Shown in pieces: positions 57,480-64,000 of a DNA stretch of 64,000 bases. Numbering within the stretch: position 1 is the stretch's first letter; the number at the start of each line of letters is the position of its first letter. The notes beneath the pieces are model-generated. The model was not told the origin of the DNA and did not search any database. It worked only from the letters and a program-made list of their open reading frames with translations. Source of the stretch: Luteimonas vadosa (lineage in GTDB: Bacteria > Pseudomonadota > Gammaproteobacteria > Xanthomonadales > Xanthomonadaceae); assembly GCF_039543545.1 (NCBI RefSeq), contig NZ_BAABJY010000002.1, positions 310,001 to 374,000 of the forward strand, written 5' to 3'. The translations under genes were made by a program, and so were the position numbers.

Positions 57480-58973
57480 ATGCGCGCAAGGGGGCTCAAC
57501 TTCCAGCAATGCCTGCTCGGTGCGGCCCTCGTCGCCGCGCTGGCCTGGAACCTGGCGCGCGCGTCTGAAATCAACGACTTGCGGCTCGACGCCGGACCGA
57601 CCGGTACCCGTGCGGAGCTGCGCCTCGACCAGGAGGCCGAGTTCGAGATCCTTTCGCTCGCCAACCCCGACAGGCTCGTCGTGGACCTGCCGGGGACCCG
57701 GCTGGACGGGAACTTCAAGCTGCCCGCCGCGGCCGGCCTGGTGAGATCGGTGCGCAGTGGCCAGCCCGTCCCCGGAACCACTCGCATCGTCTTCGACCTG
57801 GCATCGCCCGTTGCGGTGCTCAAGCCACGCTTCGAACCCGGTGCGGACGGCGCGCGGCTGGTGCTGGAATGGCCCGGCGACTACGGCCCCGATCCCGTCG
57901 CACGGATCATCGAGGCCACGCAGGCACCGGCCGTGCCCAACGACGGCGCGGAGAGTGCGCGTCCGCTTGTGGTAGATCCCTCGGTCGCGGCGCGCGCCGC
58001 CACCTCACGGCTGATCGCCAACCTTCCCGCGAGCGGTACCGAGCAGACGGCGTCGGAGCAACTGCCACCCGTGGCGCCATCGCCGACGCTGCCCGTGCAA
58101 TCCGTACCGCCCCGTCCAGGCGGCCCGGTGGTGGCCGTCGAACGAAATCCCGAGCCCGTGGCCGCGCCGTCGCCGACCGAGCAGGGCAAGACGCCCCGCA
58201 ACCTTCGCGCCGGCACCCGTCCCCTGGTGATTTCCATCGACGCCGGCCATGGCGGGCAGGACCCGGGGGCCGTCGGGCCCAGCGGCAACCGCGAGAAGAA
58301 CATCACCCTGGCCATCGCCCGCGAGCTCGCGCGCCAGGTCAACGCGACGCCTGGCCTCAAGGCGCACCTCACGCGCGACGCCGATGTCTTCATTCCGTTG
58401 CCCCAGCGCGCGCGGCTCGCCCGTGCCGCCGGCGCGGACATGTTCATTTCCATCCATGCCGATGCGGCCGAAAACCGCAGCGCCAAGGGGTCCTCGGTCT
58501 ACGTGTTGTCGCTCAAGGGCGCATCGTCCCAGCGGGCACGCTGGCTGGCGGACAAGGAGAACGCCTCCGACCTGATCGGTGGCGGACGCCTGCCGCAGGC
58601 TGACAACGTCCTTGCCAACGTCCTGGTCGACCTGACCCAGAGCGGCCACATGAAGGCGTCCGAAGACGCCGGCAACCACATCCTGGCCGGCCTCAAGCGC
58701 ATCGGGAACAACCACAAGCCCAACATCGAGCGGGCGAACTTCGCCGTGCTGCGCACCTCCGACATGCCGGCGATGCTGGTGGAAACCGCGTTCCTGTCCA
58801 ACCCGGACGAAGAGAAGCGCCTGGTCGACCCCGAGTTCCAGCGCACCGTGGCGCGCGCCGTGCTCGATGGCGTCAATACCTACTTCACCAGCCAGCCACC
58901 GCCGGGGACCTTGTTCGCCGCGCGGGCCGCCGGCAGTGGCAGCGTCGCGGCAGCCGGCGGCGGTTCGCCCTAA
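57480..58973 (+). CDS. N-acetylmuramoyl-L-alanine amidase (AmiC/AmiB type)
   Basis: A 497-residue periplasmic amidase that splits septal peptidoglycan. It has a signal peptide (about 1-28, no twin-Arg), an AMIN septal-targeting domain (about 30-130), a Pro/Ala-rich linker, and an Amidase_3 domain (about 248-475). The zinc ligands are in DAGHGGQDPG, REKNITL and SIHADA, with the catalytic Glu in LVETAFLSN. The insert with KENASDLIGGG...ADNVLANVL matches the autoinhibitory helix relieved by EnvC or NlpD in E. coli. A weak TTGCAA (57444-57449) may be its -35. Confidence 0.93.
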   Translation: MRARGLNFQQCLLGAALVAALAWNLARASEINDLRLDAGPTGTRAELRLDQEAEFEILSLANPDRLVVDLPGTRLDGNFKLPAAAGLVRSVRSGQPVPGTTRIVFDLASPVAVLKPRFEPGADGARLVLEWPGDYGPDPVARIIEATQAPAVPNDGAESARPLVVDPSVAARAATSRLIANLPASGTEQTASEQLPPVAPSPTLPVQSVPPRPGGPVVAVERNPEPVAAPSPTEQGKTPRNLRAGTRPLVISIDAGHGGQDPGAVGPSGNREKNITLAIARELARQVNATPGLKAHLTRDADVFIPLPQRARLARAAGADMFISIHADAAENRSAKGSSVYVLSLKGASSQRARWLADKENASDLIGGGRLPQADNVLANVLVDLTQSGHMKASEDAGNHILAGLKRIGNNHKPNIERANFAVLRTSDMPAMLVETAFLSNPDEEKRLVDPEFQRTVARAVLDGVNTYFTSQPPPGTLFAARAAGSGSVAAAGGGSP

Positions 58974-59006
58974 GCCCTCTTGTCCTCGGCGAAGACACGC
59001 CGACGC

Positions 59007-59456
59007 CTAGATCCCGGTTTTCCCCTCGGTGGGGCCGCCAATCGTTCGCGGTGCGCGCCAGGGATCTCCGGGCGCCTTGACGTAGTGCCTGTACACGTAG
59101 CCCCAGGGAATCGCCAATGGGACCAGCACGACGCCGATGAGGCAGGCGAACAGGGTCTCGGACGCGTAGTCGTCCAGGCCGCCATCGAGCCACATCGGCA
59201 ACGCCGAGGCAGCCACCCAGATGACTTTCCACAGCAGCTCGAACAGGAGCAGCGGCAGCATTTTCAGTGGATGGCGGATGCCGACCGCAGCGAGCACGGC
59301 GAGCGCGCCGAGCAGGGCGCGGATGACCGACTTCGCGTCCGCCGTGAAGGGCGGCGTGACGATCAGCGGCCAGAGCGTCAAGCCGAGGCCAATCGCGATC
59401 AGGGCGTACATGGCCCTGAGCAAGGCAAGCCGGAGGAGGGAGACTTCACTTGCCAT
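59007..59456 (-). CDS. Hypothetical four-helix membrane protein
   Basis: A 149-residue protein I do not recognise. It has four clear hydrophobic segments (about 12-34, 42-60, 65-85 and 100-122) and a polar C-terminal tail (YRHYVKAPGDPWR). GGGGAACG precedes ATG 59456. It is convergent with the amidase gene and divergent from mutL. Hydrophobicity and the ribosome site support a real gene; no function can be given. Confidence 0.7.
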   Translation of the reverse strand: MASEVSLLRLALLRAMYALIAIGLGLTLWPLIVTPPFTADAKSVIRALLGALAVLAAVGIRHPLKMLPLLLFELLWKVIWVAASALPMWLDGGLDDYASETLFACLIGVVLVPLAIPWGYVYRHYVKAPGDPWRAPRTIGGPTEGKTGI

Positions 59457-59649
59457 GCCGCGTTCCCCGCGTGGGTGACCGAACGGGATCCTGGGTCCGG
59501 CGAGCGGCAGGCGCCAGTGCCCGACTGCACCGTGACCTCCGGCATCGCGCGCGCGACCTCCGCTCAAGTCCGTAGGCGACACCAGCCCGCCGCGGGATGC
59601 GCGCAGGCCAGCCGAATGCGGACCGGCACGGCAGGCCGCCCGCGCCCGC

Positions 59650-59655
59650 TATCAT
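59650..59655 (+). promoter_or_regulatory. -10 element of mutL (leaderless)
   Basis: TATCAT lies 6 nt before the mutL GTG, so transcription should begin at or very near the start codon. No Shine-Dalgarno is present. Confidence 0.5.
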
Positions 59656-59661
59656 TGCGCG

Positions 59662-61473
59662 GTGCCGATCCAGCAACTCCCCGACACCCTCGTCAACCAG
59701 ATCGCCGCCGGTGAAGTCGTCGAGCGCCCCGCGTCCGTGGTCAAGGAACTGGTGGAGAACGCCCTGGATGCCGGGGCACGACGCATCGACATCGACCTGG
59801 AGGAGGGCGGGGTCCGGCTGATCCGCATCCGCGACGACGGTATCGGCATCGCGGCCGGGGAGCTGCCGCTCGCGGTGGCGCGCCACGCCACCAGCAAGAT
59901 CGCCTCGCTCGACGACCTGGAAACCGTGGCCACGCTCGGCTTCCGAGGCGAGGCCCTGCCATCGATCGCCTCCGTCAGCCGGTTCAGCCTGGGTTCGCGC
60001 CGCCAGGGCGACGACCATGGCGCGGCACTGTCGGTGGACGGGGGCAGGATCGGCGAGGTGGCACCGAAGCCCTTGCCCCCGGGCACGACGGTGGAAGTGC
60101 GCGACTTGTTCTACAACGTCCCCGCGCGCCGCAAGTTCCTGCGCAAGGAACGCACCGAGCTGGGTCACATCGAGGAGTGGCTGCGCTCGCTGGCACTGGC
60201 GCGGCCCGACGTGGAGCTCCGCGTCTCGCACAACGGCAAGCCGTCGCGTCGCTACCGGTCGTCGGGGACCGCGCTGGACCGCGACGGGTTCGCCCTCGCC
60301 CGGCTGGGCGAAACCCTTGGCGAGGACTTCGGCAGGCAAGCCTTGCGCGTCGACCATGCCGCCGCCGGCCTCCGGCTGCATGGCTGGATCGCGCAGCCGG
60401 CGTATTCGCGCGCCAGCGCCGACCAGCAATACCTGTACGTCAATGGCCGCGCGGTGCGCGACCGCAGCGTGGCGCATGCGGTCAGGCAGGCCTACGCCGA
60501 CGTGCTGTTCCATGGCCGCCATCCGGCCTACGTGCTGTTCCTGGAGCTCGATCCGGCGCGCGTGGACGTCAACGTGCACCCGGCCAAGCACGAAGTGCGA
60601 TTCCGCGACGCGCGGCTGGTGCACGATTTCGTCTACCGCACCCTGCACGATTCGCTGGCCGATACCCGCGCGGGCAACGCCCCGCTGGTGGATGCGGTGT
60701 CGACGCAGGCGGCGGTCGCGAGGGAGTTGGCGGGCACGGGACCAGGGGGAACGCACGGCATGCAGGCCGGTTTCGGCCTGCGGGTGGACGAGGCGCGTGC
60801 GGGTTATGCCGCGCTGCACGGCGCCGGCATCGATGCGACGACCGGGTCCGGGCAGTACGACGCCTTGCCCCAGGGCGCCGATGGCGACGTGCCGCCGCTG
60901 GGCTACGCGCTGGCCCAGTTGCACGGGATCTACATCCTCAGCCAGACGGCCGACGGCCTGGTGGTGGTCGACATGCACGCCGCGCACGAACGCATCGGTT
61001 ACGAACGGCTCAAGGCCGCGCACGACGCGGCGGGCCTGCGCACGCAGCCGCTGCTGGTGCCGCAGGCGGTGGCGGTTTCGGAACGCGAAGCGGGCGTCGC
61101 CGAGCGTGAAGCCGGCACGCTGGCCGAACTCGGGTTCGAGGTCACGCGCAGCGGTCACCAGTCGCTGCTCCTGCGCAGCGTCCCGGCGCTGCTGGCGGAC
61201 GGTGATGCCGAAGCGCTGCTGCGCGACGTGCTGGCGGACCTGAGCGAGCACGGCGAGAGCCGGCGCGTGCGGGCCGCGCGCGACGAGCTGCTCTCGACCA
61301 TGGCCTGCCATGCCGCCGTTCGCGCGAACCGGCGCCTCACCCTGCCGGAGATGAACTCCCTGTTGCGGCAGATGGAGGCGACCGAACGCTCCGGACAATG
61401 CAATCATGGGCGCCCGACGTGGGCGCGCTTCCCCTTGCCCGAGATCGACCGCTGGTTCCTCCGAGGACGTTGA
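59662..61473 (+). CDS. mutL: DNA mismatch repair protein MutL (endonuclease type)
   Basis: A 603-residue MutL. The N-terminal GHKL ATPase domain has IAAGEVVERPASVVKEL, ENALDAGA, DDGIGI and GFRGEAL. The C-terminal domain contains DMHAAHERIGYE (437-448), matching the nicking-endonuclease motif DQHA-x2-E-x4-E apart from Q to M, plus ACHAAVRANRRL and CNHGRP, the other metal-site motifs. It therefore probably nicks DNA itself, as in bacteria lacking MutH and Dam. The start is GTG. Confidence 0.96.
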   Translation: MPIQQLPDTLVNQIAAGEVVERPASVVKELVENALDAGARRIDIDLEEGGVRLIRIRDDGIGIAAGELPLAVARHATSKIASLDDLETVATLGFRGEALPSIASVSRFSLGSRRQGDDHGAALSVDGGRIGEVAPKPLPPGTTVEVRDLFYNVPARRKFLRKERTELGHIEEWLRSLALARPDVELRVSHNGKPSRRYRSSGTALDRDGFALARLGETLGEDFGRQALRVDHAAAGLRLHGWIAQPAYSRASADQQYLYVNGRAVRDRSVAHAVRQAYADVLFHGRHPAYVLFLELDPARVDVNVHPAKHEVRFRDARLVHDFVYRTLHDSLADTRAGNAPLVDAVSTQAAVARELAGTGPGGTHGMQAGFGLRVDEARAGYAALHGAGIDATTGSGQYDALPQGADGDVPPLGYALAQLHGIYILSQTADGLVVVDMHAAHERIGYERLKAAHDAAGLRTQPLLVPQAVAVSEREAGVAEREAGTLAELGFEVTRSGHQSLLLRSVPALLADGDAEALLRDVLADLSEHGESRRVRAARDELLSTMACHAAVRANRRLTLPEMNSLLRQMEATERSGQCNHGRPTWARFPLPEIDRWFLRGR

Positions 61474-61474
61474 G

Positions 61475-62437
61475 ATGGCTCGAAAACCACACAGAATCCT
61501 GCGCGCCGCCTGCGTTGCCGCCTGCGCACTGGGCCTGGGCGCCTGCGACAACGCCTCGAGGCAGGCCACCACTTCCGACGACGCGGCAGCGCCCGCGGAG
61601 ACCACCGACATGCAATTCCTCGCCGACAACGCCGCCTGGCGGGAGCAGCGCCTCGAAGGCCTGCTCAAGCCCGACGGCTGGACCAGCCTCATCGGGCTGC
61701 ACTGGATCGACCTCAAGACCCATTACGTCGGCAGCGGCGCAACCAACGGCCTGCGCCTGGCGATGGGCCCCGAGAAAGTGGGCCTGCTGCAACGGGACGG
61801 AGGCCGCGTGTTCCTGACGCCCGAGCGCGGCGTTGCGCTGACCCTCGACGGCGCCCCGCTGCAGGGCCGCACCGAGCTCAAGACCGATGACGGCCAGGCG
61901 CCCAGCCTGGTCGGCTTCGACGACGGCAAGGGCCAGATGACCGTGATCGAACGGGGAGACCGCCTTGCCTTGCGGGTCAAGCATTCCGAGGCGCCGACGC
62001 GCACGCAGTTCGCCGGCCTGGAATACTGGCCGGCCGATCCGTCCTGGCGGATCGACGCGCGCTACGAACCCCACCCGCCGGGCAAGACGCTGCAGATCGC
62101 CAACATCATCGGCATCCTCGAGGACACCCCGAACCCGGGGGTCGTGGTGTTCGAGCGCGATGGCAAGACGCATCGGCTCGAGGCACTGGACGGTGGCGAG
62201 GACAGCCTGTTCCTGATCCTGGCCGACCGCACCAGCGGCCACGACAGCTACGGCGCAGGCCGCTACGTCTATACCGACCTGCCGACCGCCGACAACAAGG
62301 TCGTGATCGATTTCAACCGAGCCTACAACCCGCCCTGCGCGTTCACCCCCTTCGCCACCTGTCCGCTGCCGCCGCTGGAAAATCGACTGGACTTGGCGGT
62401 GACCGCCGGCGAGAAGACCTACGCCAAGGCCCACTGA
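61475..62437 (+). CDS. DUF1684 family lipoprotein
   Basis: A 320-residue protein with a lipoprotein signal (lipobox LGAC, Cys24) and a DUF1684 domain over most of the rest, including LKPDGWTSLIGLHWI, YWPADPSWRIDA and the C-terminal FNRAYNPPCAFTPFATCPLPP with two cysteines. The family's function is not known to me. It starts one base after the mutL stop and may be cotranscribed with it. Confidence 0.85.
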   Translation: MARKPHRILRAACVAACALGLGACDNASRQATTSDDAAAPAETTDMQFLADNAAWREQRLEGLLKPDGWTSLIGLHWIDLKTHYVGSGATNGLRLAMGPEKVGLLQRDGGRVFLTPERGVALTLDGAPLQGRTELKTDDGQAPSLVGFDDGKGQMTVIERGDRLALRVKHSEAPTRTQFAGLEYWPADPSWRIDARYEPHPPGKTLQIANIIGILEDTPNPGVVVFERDGKTHRLEALDGGEDSLFLILADRTSGHDSYGAGRYVYTDLPTADNKVVIDFNRAYNPPCAFTPFATCPLPPLENRLDLAVTAGEKTYAKAH

Positions 62438-62476
62438 TCCCCTCCGCCCCGACCGACCCGACAGGAAAGGACCCCG

Positions 62477-63472
62477 ATGCATCCCATGCTGCGCTCCGTG
62501 ATCAAACCGCTGCTGTGTTCCACCCTTGCGTTCGCCCTCTACGGGTCCGCCGTCAATGCCGGCGACGCGGTCGCGACGGCCGGCGCGAAGGCAGCGCCCG
62601 TGCCCTTGCTGTGGAAGGTGTCCGACTCGGACAACTCGGTCTACCTGCTGGGCTCGTTCCACCTGCTCATGCCCACCGATTACCCCTTGTCGCGCGACGT
62701 CGACGCGGCATTCGCCGATGCCGAGAAGCTCGCGTTCGAACTGTCGCCCGAGGAAATGGGCTCGCCGCAGCTCGGGGCGCTGATGGCGCAGGCCGCGCTG
62801 CGCACCGACGGCACCCAGCTCGACAGCGAACTGCCGCCCGCGACCAAGGCCCGCCTCGACGCCTGGCTTGAGGCCAATGCCGCCGAGCTGCAGAAGATGG
62901 CGATGACGCCGCAGGTGATGCAGATGTTCGAGCCCTGGTTCGCGGGGTTGATCATCACCATCACCGAGATGACGAAGATGGGCCTCGATCCCAAGCTGGG
63001 CCTGGACGCCCACCTTGCCGCCAAGGCCGGCGAGGCCGGGAAACCGGCCGAGGGTTTCGAGACCGGTGCCGAGCAGATCGCCTTCCTCGACGGCATGAGC
63101 AAGCAGGAGCAACTGCAGTTCATCGACGAGGCGCTGACCGAGTCGGCCGAGGGCCGCGACGCCGTGCAGAAACTGCACGCCGCGTGGCGGGCCGGCGACG
63201 CGGACCGCCTGTGGAAGGAGATGGCCGTGGAGATGCGCAGCGCGTATCCCCAGCTTTACCGCCGCATCAACGTCGAGCGCAACGACGCCTGGGTGCCCAA
63301 GATCGAACAACGACTCGAGACCCCCGGCACCGACGACACCCTGGTCGTGGTCGGTGCACTGCACCTGCTCGGCGAAGATGGCGTGGTCGAGAAGCTGCGG
63401 GCCAAGGGGTATCAGGTGGAGCGGATTTGCTCTGCCTGCAAGCCTTCGAGTAAGGGAAGTAAAAAGCGCTAG
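62477..63472 (+). CDS. TraB/GumN family protein
   Basis: A 331-residue exported protein (signal peptide about 1-28). The TraB/PrgY/GumN fold is marked by an N-terminal GSFH (YLLGSFHLL) and a C-terminal VVGALHLLGEDGV, the two conserved His motifs of this putative metalloprotease-like family. Founding member GumN sits beside the xanthan locus in Xanthomonas; no gum genes are present here. AGGAAAGGACCCCG precedes ATG 62477. The last codons (SKGSKKR) and TAG run directly into the cassette boundary. Confidence 0.88.
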   Translation: MHPMLRSVIKPLLCSTLAFALYGSAVNAGDAVATAGAKAAPVPLLWKVSDSDNSVYLLGSFHLLMPTDYPLSRDVDAAFADAEKLAFELSPEEMGSPQLGALMAQAALRTDGTQLDSELPPATKARLDAWLEANAAELQKMAMTPQVMQMFEPWFAGLIITITEMTKMGLDPKLGLDAHLAAKAGEAGKPAEGFETGAEQIAFLDGMSKQEQLQFIDEALTESAEGRDAVQKLHAAWRAGDADRLWKEMAVEMRSAYPQLYRRINVERNDAWVPKIEQRLETPGTDDTLVVVGALHLLGEDGVVEKLRAKGYQVERICSACKPSSKGSKKR

Positions 63473-63479
63473 GCACCGC

Positions 63480-63851
63480 ATGAAGATCCTCGCCTCTTTG
63501 CTAGTCGTGGTAGCCGCCCTGGCTTTGGTAGCGTGGGAAGCGCTGTGGCGGCTCGAACACTTACCTGCCAAGCGCCCTGTCGCATCGCCAACCGGCGACT
63601 ACGTCGCTCAGCAACGCTCGTTGCCTGAAAGGTCGGATCTTCCTTATGGCCAAGGCATATTCGTCCGCCACCACGGATTGCCACTTTGGGCCACCTCAAA
63701 GCTTGTATTCGCGGGCTATTGCAAGCCAGGCATACGCTTGGCCTGGCCTAGTGCAAAGCAACTGACGGTGAGCTGCGTTGTCGCCGAGGGATCGGTCTTG
63801 CAGTTCCCACCACCCGCGGGCATTACCGTGGTACACGACGGTGGCGCCTGA
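63480..63851 (+). CDS. Hypothetical small protein, probable integron cassette gene
   Basis: A 123-residue protein with one N-terminal membrane segment or uncleaved signal (about 1-24, MKILASLLVVVAALALVAW). A soluble part has SPTGDYVAQ, RSDLPYGQGIFVRH and a Cys pair (GYCKPG...SCVV). I cannot assign a function. The gene is about 60% GC by hand count, against about 70% for its neighbour, which suggests transfer. It starts 8 nt after the GumN stop with no strong ribosome site, and its TGA falls inside the attC left core, the usual geometry of integron gene cassettes. Confidence 0.72.
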   Translation: MKILASLLVVVAALALVAWEALWRLEHLPAKRPVASPTGDYVAQQRSLPERSDLPYGQGIFVRHHGLPLWATSKLVFAGYCKPGIRLAWPSAKQLTVSCVVAEGSVLQFPPPAGITVVHDGGA

Positions 63852-63961
63852 CAATTCGTTCAAGCCGAACCTGCATCGGCGCGGCGCCTGAGCGCGGGCC
63901 TTCGGCGATATTGTGCTCAGTCGCCGCACCGCTGCGGGTCGGCTTGAATCGGGCGCTAGAC
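63846..63961 (+). other. Integron attC-like recombination site
   Basis: A 116-bp imperfect inverted repeat. Left end GCCTGAC (63846-63852) then AATTCG and TTCAAGCCGA. Right end TCGGCTTGAA, then TCGGGC and GCTAGAC (63955-63961). The 10-nt inner boxes are perfect complements, and the outer boxes resemble attC R'' (RYYYAAC) and R' (GTTRRRY) with one mismatch each. The middle holds a further stem (CTGAGC with GCTCAG). The AATTCGTTCAAGCCGA string is characteristic of many attC sites. Confidence 0.8.
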
Positions 63962-64000
63962 CCCGTGGCTGAAGGAATTGCTGCGTGAAGAGTCTACTGG
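63962..64000. other. Start of the next cassette or flank (cut)
   Basis: 39 bp after the attC right core, with no complete frame. If the array continues, another cassette would begin here. Confidence 0.3.

Noticed and set aside
63300..63474. A second attC site upstream of the cassette, at the end of the GumN gene
   Set aside because: Only the 7-mer GCTAGGC is present; no inner complementary boxes or left core occur within the expected 60-140 bp.

Overview
The window is a 64 kb piece of a high-GC (roughly 68-70% by eye) gammaproteobacterial chromosome. It most likely comes from the Xanthomonadaceae/Lysobacteraceae (Luteimonas, Lysobacter or Xanthomonas relatives). The evidence is the TTAG-N6-TACTA LexA operator ahead of lexA-recA-recX, the run rpsT-murJ-ribF-ileS-lspA-ispH, a PrxQ/BCP with its second cysteine 36 residues downstream, and an endonuclease-type MutL. 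Genus is inference.

Layout. 1-5 kb: a cut enoyl-CoA hydratase, a periplasmic FKBP, a three-gene overlapping cluster (DUF1289, CoA pyrophosphatase, sulfurtransferase), an enoyl-CoA isomerase divergent from a PCu(A)C copper chaperone, and a degenerate 135-bp tandem array made of copies of the 3' end of the next gene. 5-10 kb: thioesterase-uvrA on the minus strand, then rplU-rpmA-obgE. 10-19 kb: rpsT divergent from murJ-ribF-ileS-lspA-ispH, and a lone FkbM methyltransferase. 19-27 kb: tRNA-Thr, radA, ypjD divergent from ffh, a class IV aminotransferase, and the rpsP-rimM-trmD-rplS operon. 27-40 kb: hslR, a 2OG-Fe(II) oxygenase whose stop interlocks with that of mutS, an orphan TonB-dependent receptor, pncC, the SOS cluster lexA-recA-recX, alaS, csrA, and tRNA-Ser and tRNA-Arg. 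40-48 kb (mostly minus): a nucleotide-sugar dehydrogenase/epimerase pair, then gcvR-bcp-phoH2-thiD, divergent from dapA-bamC as in E. coli, then fdxA and tRNA-Glu. 48-63.5 kb: pcnB-folK-panB-panC, panD-pgi, queG divergent from nnr-tsaE-amiC, a small membrane protein, mutL, a DUF1684 lipoprotein and a GumN/TraB protein. 63.5-64 kb: a lower-GC small gene whose stop codon lies in the left core of a probable integron attC site.

Most genes are single-copy housekeeping genes: translation, cell envelope, DNA repair and cofactor synthesis. Several form tight operons with ATGA/GTGA overlaps. Mismatch repair here appears to be the MutH-independent kind, because MutL carries the nicking-endonuclease motifs. 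The lexA operator sits directly on the lexA start, and recA shows no operator of its own.

The least ordinary items are (1) the attC-like site and its probable gene cassette at the right edge, with no integrase in view; (2) the tandem fossil copies of the thioesterase 3' end; and (3) a recurring promoter arrangement in which a -10 hexamer lies only 6-7 nt before the start codon, suggesting leaderless mRNAs, with some -10 elements symmetric enough to serve divergent genes.
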